Origin: Aurantimonas coralicida DSM 14790
GTDB lineage: Bacteria; Pseudomonadota; Alphaproteobacteria; Rhizobiales; Rhizobiaceae
Direction: 5' to 3'
NCBI RefSeq assembly: GCF_000421645.1
Contig: NZ_ATXK01000004.1
Coordinates: forward strand, 186,001 to 250,000
Length of the DNA: 64,000 nucleotides
The position numbers and the translations under genes were made by a program. Positions 52,524 through 62,190 of this stretch are shown here, piece after piece. Each line of letters starts with the position of its first letter. The first letter of the stretch is position 1. The notes beneath the pieces are model-generated. The model made no database searches, had not been told where the DNA came from, and was given only the letters and a program-made list of their open reading frames with translations.

Positions 52524-53171
52524 ATGAAAACCGTCCTGTGCTACGGCGACTCGCTGACCTGGGGCTACAACCCCGAGACCGGGCTGCGCCACGACTACGA
52601 CAGCCGCTGGCCGAACGTCCTGGCCAGGGCGCTGGGCGAGGACGTGGTGGTCATCACCGACGCGCTGAACGGGCGGACCACTGTCTTCGATGACCAGATG
52701 GTGATGGCGGAGCGCAACGGGGTGAAGACCCTGCCGACGGCGCTGGGCGCGCACCAGCCGCTCGACCTCGTCGTCCTGATGTTGGGCACCAACGATCTGA
52801 AGCGGCACACTGGCGGCGGCCGGGTCTTCGAGTCGCGTCAGGGCATGGAGCGGCTGGTCGAGATCATCCTGACCTTCCCCTACCAGCGCGGCTATGACGC
52901 ACCGAAGATCCTGATCGTCGCGCCGCCGATGTTCTGCGCGACCACGGAGCCTGACTTCACGCTGCTCTTCGGGCATGCGCTCGAGGAATCCCAGCATTTC
53001 CGTTCGGCCTGCACGAAGGTCGCGGAGGAATATGGATGCGCCATGTTCGACGCGTCCGAGGTCTGCGAAACGACGCCGCTCGACGGCATCCATCTGTCGG
53101 CGGAGCATACCCGCGCGCTCGGCGAGGCGCTGATCGCGCCGGTCAAGGCATTGCTCGACGAGACGGCATGA
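52524..53171 (+). CDS. SGNH/GDSL hydrolase, arylesterase/acyltransferase type
   Basis: 215 residues from ATG at 52524, nine bases after pdhC. Block I CYGDSLTWGYNP holds Ser10, block III LGTNDLK holds the Asn, and the catalytic Asp187 and His190 are in LDGIHLS. There is no signal peptide. Length, WG motif and the ALNGRTTVFDD segment resemble the Mycobacterium smegmatis octameric acyltransferase MsAcT and rhizobial arylesterases. Substrate unknown; these enzymes hydrolyse or transfer short acyl esters. Its place within the pdh operon is conserved in rhizobia. Confidence 0.9.
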   Translation: MKTVLCYGDSLTWGYNPETGLRHDYDSRWPNVLARALGEDVVVITDALNGRTTVFDDQMVMAERNGVKTLPTALGAHQPLDLVVLMLGTNDLKRHTGGGRVFESRQGMERLVEIILTFPYQRGYDAPKILIVAPPMFCATTEPDFTLLFGHALEESQHFRSACTKVAEEYGCAMFDASEVCETTPLDGIHLSAEHTRALGEALIAPVKALLDETA

Positions 53172-53297
53172 GCCGGCCGCCGCTGCCTCGCGTCCGGCGC
53201 AGGGCAGCCTTCGCGACCGCACCCATCCGGCCTGGTGACGCACGGTTTGCGCCCGCACACCCGGCCCACGAAGTTTCGGCGTCCCAGGAGACCACCC

Positions 53298-54752
53298 ATG
53301 GCTGACACCTACGACATCCTCATCATCGGCGGCGGCCCCGGCGGCTATGTCGCGGCGATCCGCGCCGCCCAGCTCGGCTTCAAGACCGCCGTCGTGGAAC
53401 GCGAGCATCTCGGCGGCATCTGCCTCAACTGGGGCTGCATCCCGACCAAGGCGCTGCTGCGCTCGGCCGAGATCTTCCACTATGCCGAGAATGCCACGGC
53501 CTACGGCCTGAAGATTGCCAAGCCGGATTTCGACATGGAAGCGGTGGTCAAGCGTTCGCGCGGCGTCTCGGCGCAGCTGAACGGCGGTGTCGGCTACCTG
53601 ATGAAGAAGAACAAGATCGACGTCATCTGGGGTGAGGCGAAGATCACCAAGGCCGGCAAGGGCGGCCCGGTCGAGGTCTCGGTCGGCAAGATGAAGAAGC
53701 CCGTCGTCGAGCCGCAGAACCCGGTTCCGAAGGGCGTTCTCGGCGAGGGCAGCTACAAGGCCAAGCATGTGATCGTCGCCACCGGCGCCCGCCCGCGGGT
53801 GCTGCCGGGAATCGAGCCGGACGGTGACCGGATCTGGACCTATTTCGAGGCGATGAAGCCGAAGGCGATGCCCAAGAGCCTCATCGTCATGGGCTCCGGC
53901 GCCATCGGCATCGAGTTCGCCTCCTTCTACCGCACCATGGGCGCCGATGTGACGGTGGTCGAACTGCTGCCGCAGATCATGCCGGTCGAGGATGCCGAGA
54001 TCGCCGCCGTCGCCCGCAAGCAGTTCGAGAAGCAAGGCCTGAAGATCCTCACCGACGCCAAGGTGGCGAAGGTCGAGAAGGGCGGCGACGGCGTCTCCGT
54101 CACCGTCGAGACCAAGGACGGCAAGTCGCAGGTTCTGAAGGCCGAGCGGCTGATCTCCGCCGTCGGCGTGCAGGGCAACACCGAAGGGCTCGGCCTCGAG
54201 GATGTCGGCGTCGCCATCGAGCGCGGCATCGTCAAGATCGACGGCTACGGCAAGACGAATGTTGAGGGCGTCTACGCCATCGGCGATGTCGCCGGCCCGC
54301 CGATGCTGGCGCACAAGGCCGAGCATGAGGGCACGATCTGCGTCGAGAAGATCAAGGGTCTCGAAGTCCACCCGATGAAGAAGACCGAGATTCCCGGCTG
54401 CACCTATTGCCAGCCGCAGGTCGCCAGCGTCGGCCTGACCGAAGCCAAGGCCAAGGAAGCCGGGCACGCGGTCAAGGTCGGCCGGTTCAACTTCAAGGGC
54501 AACGGCAAGGCAATCGCGCTCGGCGAGCCGGAGGGGCTGGTCAAGACCGTCTTTGACGCCAAGACCGGCGAACTCCTGGGCGCCCACATGGTCGGCGCGG
54601 AAGTCACCGAGCTGATCCAGGGCTTCGTCATCGCCATGGGGCTGGAGACGACCGAGGAAGAGCTCATGCACACGGTCTTCCCGCATCCGACCCTGTCGGA
54701 AATGATGCATGAGAGCGTTCTCGACGCCTATGGCCGCGTCATCCACATGTAG
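53298..54752 (+). CDS. lpdA: Dihydrolipoamide dehydrogenase (E3)
   Basis: 484 residues from ATG at 53298; the open frame upstream to 53235 lacks a better start. FAD-binding ILIIGGGPGGYVAAIRAA opens the protein; the redox disulfide is Cys42-Cys47 in GGICLNWGCIPTK; the NAD-binding segment is MGSGAIGIEFASF; and the C-terminal HTVFPHPTLSEMMHE carries the proton-relay His-Glu. It reoxidises the dihydrolipoyl groups of PdhC and PdhB with NAD+. Confidence 0.97.
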   Translation: MADTYDILIIGGGPGGYVAAIRAAQLGFKTAVVEREHLGGICLNWGCIPTKALLRSAEIFHYAENATAYGLKIAKPDFDMEAVVKRSRGVSAQLNGGVGYLMKKNKIDVIWGEAKITKAGKGGPVEVSVGKMKKPVVEPQNPVPKGVLGEGSYKAKHVIVATGARPRVLPGIEPDGDRIWTYFEAMKPKAMPKSLIVMGSGAIGIEFASFYRTMGADVTVVELLPQIMPVEDAEIAAVARKQFEKQGLKILTDAKVAKVEKGGDGVSVTVETKDGKSQVLKAERLISAVGVQGNTEGLGLEDVGVAIERGIVKIDGYGKTNVEGVYAIGDVAGPPMLAHKAEHEGTICVEKIKGLEVHPMKKTEIPGCTYCQPQVASVGLTEAKAKEAGHAVKVGRFNFKGNGKAIALGEPEGLVKTVFDAKTGELLGAHMVGAEVTELIQGFVIAMGLETTEEELMHTVFPHPTLSEMMHESVLDAYGRVIHM

Positions 54753-54834
54753 ATTCCGCCCGCTGCCCTCTTGCCTCGTTTTCGCCCGCGCTAGCTACCG
54801 TCCGAGAAGTCAAACGCGACAAGGAGTCTCAGGA

Positions 54835-55089
54835 ATGATCGGTAGTTTTCTCGCAGCCATTATCGTTGGCGGCATTGCAGGTTGGCTGGCAGAAAAAGTC
54901 ATGAAGAGCGACATGGGCGTTCTCATGAACATCATCCTCGGCGTGGTTGGCGCCATCGTGCTGAGCCTCATCCTGCGTCTGACAGGGCTGGGCTCGGGCG
55001 CGAGCGCTTCCTTCTCCTGGGAATATCTGATCGTCGGATTCGTGGGCGCCTGCCTGCTGATCTTCATCGTGCGTCTGTTCCGGCGCTAG
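54835..55089 (+). CDS. GlsB/YeaQ/YmgE family stress membrane protein
   Basis: 84 residues from ATG at 54835 with AAGGAG and AGGA upstream. Three hydrophobic segments, with the family pattern GGIAGWLAEKVMKSDMGVLMNIILG (quoted in part: GGIAGWLAEK, then MNIILGVVGA). The family is a transglycosylase-associated protein in databases, but no enzymatic activity is established; homologues are induced by stress. Same strand as lpdA and lipA, and conserved in this position in rhizobia. Confidence 0.9.
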   Translation: MIGSFLAAIIVGGIAGWLAEKVMKSDMGVLMNIILGVVGAIVLSLILRLTGLGSGASASFSWEYLIVGFVGACLLIFIVRLFRR

Positions 55090-55160
55090 TCACCGGTCCC
55101 GCACGAATGACTGCGCCGCGGTGGATTGCACCGGGGCTCCCGGGAGCTTAATTGAAGCCC

Positions 55161-56135
55161 ATGGTCACCGTGCTCGATAACCGCCTTGCGGTCGAGGCCA
55201 AGCCTCGACCGCGGCATCCCGAAAAAGCCCATCGTCCGGATCAGGCGACGACCCTGCGCAAACCGGAATGGTTGCGCGTCAAGGCGCCGGTCTCGAAGGG
55301 CTACCAGGAAACGCGCGAGATCGCGCGGTCCAACAACCTCATCACCGTGTGCGAAGAGGCCGGCTGCCCCAATATCGGCGGCTGCTGGGAGAAGAAGCAC
55401 GCGACCTTTATGATCATGGGCGGGATCTGCACCCGCGCCTGCGCCTTCTGCAATGTGGCGACCGGCATGCCGAAGCCGCTCGACGAGAGCGAGCCGGAGA
55501 GCGTCGGCCGAGCCGTCGCGGCCATGGGGCTGAACCATGTCGTCATCACCTCGGTCGATCGCGACGATCTGGCCGATGGCGGCGCCCAGCATTTCGTCGA
55601 GACGATCCGCGCCATTCGCGCCGCGGCGCCCGGCACCACCATCGAGATCCTGACGCCGGACTTCCTGCGCAAGCCGGGCGCGCTCGAGGCCGTGGTCGCG
55701 GCCCGGCCCGACGTCTTCAACCACAATCTGGAAACCGTGCCGTCCAAGTATCTGACGGTGCGCCCGGGCGCGCGCTACTTCCACTCGATCCGGCTGCTGC
55801 AGCGGGTGAAGGAGCTCGATCCGACGATCTTCACCAAGTCCGGCATCATGGTCGGCCTCGGCGAGGAGCGGAACGAGGTGCTGCAGCTCATGGACGATCT
55901 GCGCTCGGCCGATGTCGACTTCCTGACGATCGGGCAGTACCTGCAGCCGACCAAGAAGCACCATGCGGTGATGCGGTTCGTCACGCCGGAGGAGTTCCAG
56001 TCCTTCGAGACCGTGGCGCTGTCCAAGGGCTTCCTGGTCGTGTCGGCCAGCCCGCTGACCCGTTCGTCGCATCACGCCGGCGAGGATTTCGAACGGCTGA
56101 AGGCGGCGCGTCTCGCCCGTCGCGCGGCCGCCTGA
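55161..56135 (+). CDS. lipA: Lipoyl synthase
   Basis: 324 residues from ATG at 55161; TTG at 55152 would add three residues. It has both iron-sulfur motifs: the auxiliary cluster cysteines Cys64, Cys69, Cys75 ([12 protein letters not shown]) and the radical-SAM CX3CX2C at Cys90, Cys94, Cys97. The C-terminal [10 protein letters not shown] contains the serine that ligates the auxiliary cluster. It inserts two sulfurs into octanoyl groups on lipoyl domains, so it matures the PdhB and PdhC proteins encoded just upstream. Confidence 0.97.
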   Translation: MVTVLDNRLAVEAKPRPRHPEKAHRPDQATTLRKPEWLRVKAPVSKGYQETREIARSNNLITVCEEAGCPNIGGCWEKKHATFMIMGGICTRACAFCNVATGMPKPLDESEPESVGRAVAAMGLNHVVITSVDRDDLADGGAQHFVETIRAIRAAAPGTTIEILTPDFLRKPGALEAVVAARPDVFNHNLETVPSKYLTVRPGARYFHSIRLLQRVKELDPTIFTKSGIMVGLGEERNEVLQLMDDLRSADVDFLTIGQYLQPTKKHHAVMRFVTPEEFQSFETVALSKGFLVVSASPLTRSSHHAGEDFERLKAARLARRAAA

Positions 56136-56146
56136 CAGCGACGATC

Positions 56147-56623
56147 ATGGCTCATTTCCAGACCACCCGGCGCGTGCACCACTCCGCCGACGAGATGTTC
56201 GCGCTTGTCGCCGACGTGGAGAAATATCCAGAGTTCCTGCCGCTCTGCCAGCAACTGAACGTGCGCTCGCGCCGCGAACGCGACGGCAAGACGCTGCTCG
56301 TGGCCGACATGACCGTGGCCTACAAGATGGTCCGCGAGACCTTCTCGACGCAGGTGCTGCTGAAGCCTGACGAGCGCCGCATCGATGTCAAATATGTCGA
56401 GGGCCCGTTCCGCTATCTCGACAATCGCTGGGATTTCGTGCCCGTCGGCGAGGATGCCTGCGACGTCAAGTTCGACATCGAATACGAGTTCAAGAGCCGC
56501 ACGCTGGGACTTTTGATGGGCTCGATGTTCGACTACGCCTTCCGGCGCTTCGCCGAGGCCTTCGAGACGCGGGCGGACGTGATCTATGGCGACGGCGCCC
56601 GGAGCGCTCAGAGCGCCGGCTGA
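56147..56623 (+). CDS. RatA/Coq10-like START domain protein
   Basis: 158 residues from ATG at 56147, 11 bases after lipA. The START/polyketide-cyclase pattern is clear: [21 protein letters not shown] at the N-terminus, the middle [17 protein letters not shown], and the final helix [19 protein letters not shown]. The family includes mitochondrial Coq10, which binds ubiquinone, and E. coli RatA. A quinone-binding role is likely in this lineage. Its last 16 bases overlap the end of the convergent cinA gene. Confidence 0.9.
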   Translation: MAHFQTTRRVHHSADEMFALVADVEKYPEFLPLCQQLNVRSRRERDGKTLLVADMTVAYKMVRETFSTQVLLKPDERRIDVKYVEGPFRYLDNRWDFVPVGEDACDVKFDIEYEFKSRTLGLLMGSMFDYAFRRFAEAFETRADVIYGDGARSAQSAG

Positions 56624-57117
56624 TCCGCGAGCGCGTCCAGCAGCATGTCCAGCGCGACACCGACGCTGGCGCTCCTGATGTCCGCCCGATCAAGCGGGCC
56701 GAAGCGGCATTCCCGATGACGGGTGGTCGCCGGGCCGGCGCAGGCGAAGTGCACGAGACCCACCGGCTTGTCGGCCGAGCCGCCGCCCGGGCCCGCGATC
56801 CCGGTGACAGAGATTGCGACGCTCGCGCCGGAGGCGCGGCGCGCCCCCTCGGCCATCTCGCGCGCCACCGGTTCGGACACCGCACCGTGTTCTGCCAGGG
56901 TCGCGGCATCGACGCCGATCATCTCGATTTTCGCGGCATTGGAATAGGTGACATAGCCGCGATCGAGCACGGCGGACGAGCCGGCAATGTCAGTGAGGGC
57001 GGCTGCAATCAGGCCGCCCGTGCAGGATTCGGCCGTCGCAATGGTGAGCCCCGCCTTCGCATAGGCCTCGATGACGCCGCGTGCCTTCGCCGCGATCACC
57101 GTCGCATCGGCGCTCAC
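56608..57117 (-). CDS. CinA C-terminal domain protein (NMN amidohydrolase type)
   Basis: 169 residues from a GTG start at 57117 overlapping the ispDF stop by four bases (GTGA). It is the stand-alone CinA C-terminal domain: [37 protein letters not shown], and [21 protein letters not shown]. Such PncC-type proteins deamidate nicotinamide mononucleotide for NAD recycling. Translationally coupled to ispDF, as in other rhizobia. Confidence 0.93.
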   Translation of the reverse strand: MSADATVIAAKARGVIEAYAKAGLTIATAESCTGGLIAAALTDIAGSSAVLDRGYVTYSNAAKIEMIGVDAATLAEHGAVSEPVAREMAEGARRASGASVAISVTGIAGPGGGSADKPVGLVHFACAGPATTRHRECRFGPLDRADIRSASVGVALDMLLDALADQPAL

Positions 57118-58304
57118 CGGGTCTCTCCATAGGACACGCTGGCCGTCGCGATCGCGGCGATGCCCTCGCGGCGGCCGACGAAGCCGATGGTCTCGTTGGT
57201 CGTGGCCTTCACCGAGACCCGCTCCGCATCGAGCCCGGTCATCGCGGCGATCGCCGCGCACATGGCAGCGCGGTGCGGGGCGATTTTCGGCGCCTCGCAG
57301 ATCAACGAGATATCCGCGTTCATGATACGCCCGCCCTTGGCCCGGACGATCTCCACAGCCTTCTCGACGAAAATGCGCGAGGGCGCGCCGCGCCATTGCG
57401 GATCGCTGGGCGGGAAATGGTCGCCGATATCGCCGGCGCCGCAGGTCGCCAGCAACGCGTCGGTCAAAGCATGCAGGCCCACATCGGCGTCGGAATGGCC
57501 GTCCAGCGCCTGGTCGTGCGGAATGGCGATCCCGCAGAGGGTGACGTGGTCGCCCGCGACGAGGCGGTGCACGTCGTAGCCATTGCCTGTCCTGACATCG
57601 ATCATCGACCGTATTCCCCGCATCCGTTCGTCGGCCAGCGCGATATCACGGGCCGTCGTCAGTTTCACGTTTTCGGCGAGGCCTTCGACGAGACGAACAG
57701 GAAGGCCGGCCCATTCCGCAATGGACGCGTCGTCGGTGAAATCGTCGCGCCCGGATGCCGCGGCCGCCTCGTGGGCCGCGCAGATGGCTGCGAAGGGAAA
57801 ACCCTGCGGCGTCTGCGCCGCATACAGGTCGCGCCGGTCGACCGTGGCGGCGATATGCCCGTCGGGGTCCGCCTTCTTCAGCGTGTCCGGGACGGCGATC
57901 GCCGGGATGGCTCCTTCGGTCTCGCCAATGGCGGCAAGCGTGCGGTCGATCAGACCGGCGTCGACGAAGGGCCGGACGGCGTCGTGAATCAGCACCACAT
58001 CAGGGGCAGGGTTCGCCAGCGCGGTCAGACCGCGGCGCACCGATTCCTGGCGAGTCGCGCCACCGAGGGTGACATGGGCGCGGTCGAGGGTGGTTTCGAG
58101 GGCTGCGGCGAGCAGCGCGCGATCATCCCTGTGGATGACGATCACGATACGGTCGATGCCGGGATGGTCGAGAAAGACGCGGACGGTATGCGCGATCACC
58201 GCCTGTGAGGCCAGCGAACGGTACTGCTTGGGGCCTTCCACCGACTGGCCGGCGCGTTCGCCGCGTCCGGCCGCCACGATGACCGCAGCCACGCTCCGCT
58301 TCAT
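57114..58304 (-). CDS. ispDF: Bifunctional IspD/IspF of the MEP isoprenoid pathway
   Basis: 396 residues from ATG at 58304; upstream in-frame codons to 58370 overlap dusB. IspD (residues 1-232): [15 protein letters not shown] and a DAVRPFV motif for CTP-dependent transfer to methylerythritol phosphate. IspF (from about 234): GNGYDVHRL with zinc ligands Asp244 and His246, and [17 protein letters not shown]. The fusion is typical of Alphaproteobacteria. It shows that the MEP pathway operates, which matters because dxr is missing from its usual place at 18.3 kb. Confidence 0.96.
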   Translation of the reverse strand: MKRSVAAVIVAAGRGERAGQSVEGPKQYRSLASQAVIAHTVRVFLDHPGIDRIVIVIHRDDRALLAAALETTLDRAHVTLGGATRQESVRRGLTALANPAPDVVLIHDAVRPFVDAGLIDRTLAAIGETEGAIPAIAVPDTLKKADPDGHIAATVDRRDLYAAQTPQGFPFAAICAAHEAAAASGRDDFTDDASIAEWAGLPVRLVEGLAENVKLTTARDIALADERMRGIRSMIDVRTGNGYDVHRLVAGDHVTLCGIAIPHDQALDGHSDADVGLHALTDALLATCGAGDIGDHFPPSDPQWRGAPSRIFVEKAVEIVRAKGGRIMNADISLICEAPKIAPHRAAMCAAIAAMTGLDAERVSVKATTNETIGFVGRREGIAAIATASVSYGETR

Positions 58305-58359
58305 CGTTCGATCCCCGTCACATTTGCCTCGCCCGCGTGAACCATAGAGGGAAGCAGCT

Positions 58360-59511
58360 ATGCAAGGCACGTGCTTGTCTTTTGTGCATGCCCGGATAAG
58401 TTACAGCCAAATGGCGAAAGAAACGACACATTCAGTAGACGCCCAAACATTGGGCGATTCCGGCCCGGCCCAGCCCCGCGTCCGGATGCCGCTGCGTGTC
58501 GGCGGCCACAGGCTGGCGAACCGCGTGTTCCTCGCGCCGCTTTCGGGGATCTCGGACGTGCCGTTCCGGCGGCTGGCGCGGCGCTTCGGCGCCGGCATGG
58601 TAGTGTCGGAGATGGTTGCCAGCGGCGAGTTCGTCAAAGGCTGCGACGAGAGCGCGCTGCGGGCCATGCGCGACGGGCCGGGACTGCACGTCGTGCAGCT
58701 TGCCGGGCGCGATCCCGGCTGGATGCAGCGCGCCTCAGCGCAACTGGTCGCCAACGGCACGGATATCATCGATATCAACATGGGGTGCCCCGCCAAGAAG
58801 GTCGTGGGCGGGCTGTCGGGTTCGGCGCTGATGCGCGAGGCGGACCTCGCCCTGCGGATCGTCGAGGCGACCGTGGCCGGGGCCGGCAGCGTACCGGTCA
58901 CACTGAAGATGCGGCTCGGCTGGGACCGCGAGTCGATGAATGCGCCCGAACTGGCGGCCGCGGCCGAGGCCGCCGGTGTCGCCATGATCACGGTGCACGG
59001 ACGCACCCGCAGCGACTTCTACGAGGGTCAGGCGGACTGGGCCGCCATCGCCGCCGTACGCGCCGCCGTGTCGGTGCCGCTGGTCGCCAATGGCGATCTC
59101 GTCTCACCGGAACAGATCGCGGCGATGCTCGCCCAGAGCGGGGCCGATGCGGTGATGGTCGGCCGCGGGTCGCAGGGGCGTCCGTGGCTGCCGGGCCTGA
59201 TGGCCGGGGCGATCGGGGCGGACGAGCTGGCCCGCTTGTCGCTCGGCGACCTCGTGGCCGAGCACTATGCGGCGATGCTCGACCACTACGGCGCGCGGGT
59301 CGGCGTGCGCCATGCCCGTAAGCATCTGGGCTGGTATCTCGACCGCTTCATCGCCGCCGCCGGACCCGTGCCGGAAGCCGACCGGATGGCGGTGATGGCC
59401 GGCAGGGACCCGCAGGCCGTGCTGAGCGTTCTGCGCCGCCTTTTCGCCGAGACCCGCCTTCTGGACGTCGAGCCGAGCCTCGCGCCCTCCGCCATGCAGG
59501 AAGCAGCCTGA
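58360..59511 (+). CDS. dusB: tRNA-dihydrouridine synthase DusB (NifR3)
   Basis: 383 residues from ATG at 58360, which has a good GAGGGAAG ribosome-binding site; ATG at 58411 or 58483 would give lengths nearer to relatives, and the first 40 residues look unlike a domain. The conserved core starts [20 protein letters not shown] and includes [22 protein letters not shown] with the catalytic Cys, and VHGRTR. It reduces uridines in tRNA D-loops with FMN and NADPH. It heads the dusB-ntrB-ntrC-ntrY operon, as in rhizobia and E. coli dusB-fis. Confidence 0.95.
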   Translation: MQGTCLSFVHARISYSQMAKETTHSVDAQTLGDSGPAQPRVRMPLRVGGHRLANRVFLAPLSGISDVPFRRLARRFGAGMVVSEMVASGEFVKGCDESALRAMRDGPGLHVVQLAGRDPGWMQRASAQLVANGTDIIDINMGCPAKKVVGGLSGSALMREADLALRIVEATVAGAGSVPVTLKMRLGWDRESMNAPELAAAAEAAGVAMITVHGRTRSDFYEGQADWAAIAAVRAAVSVPLVANGDLVSPEQIAAMLAQSGADAVMVGRGSQGRPWLPGLMAGAIGADELARLSLGDLVAEHYAAMLDHYGARVGVRHARKHLGWYLDRFIAAAGPVPEADRMAVMAGRDPQAVLSVLRRLFAETRLLDVEPSLAPSAMQEAA

Positions 59512-59514
59512 ACC

Positions 59515-60657
59515 ATGAACGATGAAGCGGCCCCCATGGATCTGGCGGCGACACAGACACGCATTCTCAACGCCCTGCCGCACCCGGTGGTGGTCATCGA
59601 CAGAAGCGGCCGGTTCCGCTTCGCCAATTCCGATGCCGAGCAGTTCTTTTCTGCCGGCATGTCCTATCTCGCCAAGCGGCGCCTGCAGGATTTCGTGCCG
59701 GCCGACAGCCCGCTCTTTGCGCTGATCGACCAGGTCCGCGAGCAGCAGGGGCGGATCAGCGAGTACCGGGTGGACGTGTCGTCGCCGCGGCTCGGCGGCG
59801 AGCGGCTGGTGGATCTCTATGTCTCGAACCTGCCCGACGATCCCGATCTCGTGGTCGTGATGATCCAGCTGCGCTCCATCGCGGAGAAGATGGACCGCCA
59901 GCTCACCCACCGCTCGGCGGCGCGCTCGGTCACCGGACTTGCGGCGATGCTGGCCCATGAGATCCGCAACCCTCTGTCGGGGATCAAGGGGGCGGCGCAA
60001 TTGCTGGCGACCTCGGCCAGCGACGAGGATCGCAGCCTGACGCGGCTGATCCAGGAAGAGAGCGACCGGATCGTCAAGCTGGTCGACCGGATGGAAGTGT
60101 TCTCGGACCAGCGACCAATCGAGCGTTCGGCGGTGAACATCCATTCGGTGCTCGAACATGTGAAGACGCTGGCGCGTTCGGGCGTCGCCCGGAAGATCAA
60201 GATCATCGAGCTCTACGATCCATCGCTGCCGCCGGTCTTCGCCAACCGCGACCAGCTGGTGCAGATCTTCCTGAACCTCGTGAAGAACGCAGCCGAGGCA
60301 GTGGGCGACCGCGAGGGCGGCGAAATCCGCCTGATCACCGCCTTCAAGCCGGGCGTGCGCCTGTCGGTTCCGGGCACCCGCGACCGCGTGACGCTGCCGC
60401 TGGAATTCACCGTCGAGGACAATGGCGCGGGCATCCCCGACGACATCCGCGAGCACATCTTCGACCCCTTCGTGACCACCAAGCCGAGCGGCTCGGGACT
60501 GGGCCTTGCCCTCGTCGCCAAGATCGTCGGCGACCATGGCGGTGTCATCGAGTGCGAGTCCCACGAAGGGCATACGAGCTTCCGCATCCTCATGCCGGCC
60601 TGGCGCGAGATGGCGGAAACGCCGGCGGACGCGCCCCATCCGGCATCGGAAGTCTGA
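59515..60657 (+). CDS. ntrB: Nitrogen regulation sensor kinase NtrB
   Basis: 380 residues from ATG at 59515, three bases after dusB. A PAS domain (about 14-120) is followed by the dimerisation helix with the phosphorylated His148 in [12 protein letters not shown], then the ATPase domain with [12 protein letters not shown] (N box), DNGAGIP (G1), [16 protein letters not shown] (F and G2). There is no membrane segment; it is cytoplasmic and controlled by PII protein. It phosphorylates NtrC under nitrogen limitation. Confidence 0.97.
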   Translation: MNDEAAPMDLAATQTRILNALPHPVVVIDRSGRFRFANSDAEQFFSAGMSYLAKRRLQDFVPADSPLFALIDQVREQQGRISEYRVDVSSPRLGGERLVDLYVSNLPDDPDLVVVMIQLRSIAEKMDRQLTHRSAARSVTGLAAMLAHEIRNPLSGIKGAAQLLATSASDEDRSLTRLIQEESDRIVKLVDRMEVFSDQRPIERSAVNIHSVLEHVKTLARSGVARKIKIIELYDPSLPPVFANRDQLVQIFLNLVKNAAEAVGDREGGEIRLITAFKPGVRLSVPGTRDRVTLPLEFTVEDNGAGIPDDIREHIFDPFVTTKPSGSGLGLALVAKIVGDHGGVIECESHEGHTSFRILMPAWREMAETPADAPHPASEV

Positions 60658-60666
60658 GGAATTGGA

Positions 60667-62112
<1,446 letters not shown>

Positions 62113-62130
62113 GCGGCATTTTCCAGCCTC

Positions 62131-62183
62131 GTTGCACTTTGGCCACATTCCGTTGCATTGTAGCAACGTGATGACCGGTTGCA
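62131..62183 (+). promoter_or_regulatory. Cluster of GTTGCA repeats between ntrC and ntrY
   Basis: GTTGCA occurs at 62131-62136, 62152-62157 and 62178-62183, with a near-match in the opposite direction, AGCAAC, at 62162-62167. The first two copies are 21 bases apart, two helical turns. CGTTGC (62151-62156) and GCAACG (62163-62168) form a six-base inverted repeat. Candidate binding region for a regulator of ntrY-ntrX, perhaps NtrX or NtrC themselves. Confidence 0.45.
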
Positions 62184-62190
62184 GTGATTC

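Noticed and set aside
50841-54746. A 1301-codon minus-strand frame across pdhC, SGNH and lpdA
   Set aside because: Same reason: shadow of clear sense genes, no recognisable domain and no ribosome-binding site.
58363-58378. Sigma-54 promoter in front of dusB
   Set aside because: GGCACG is present but the -12 element (TTGC) is not; the match fails at the essential GC.
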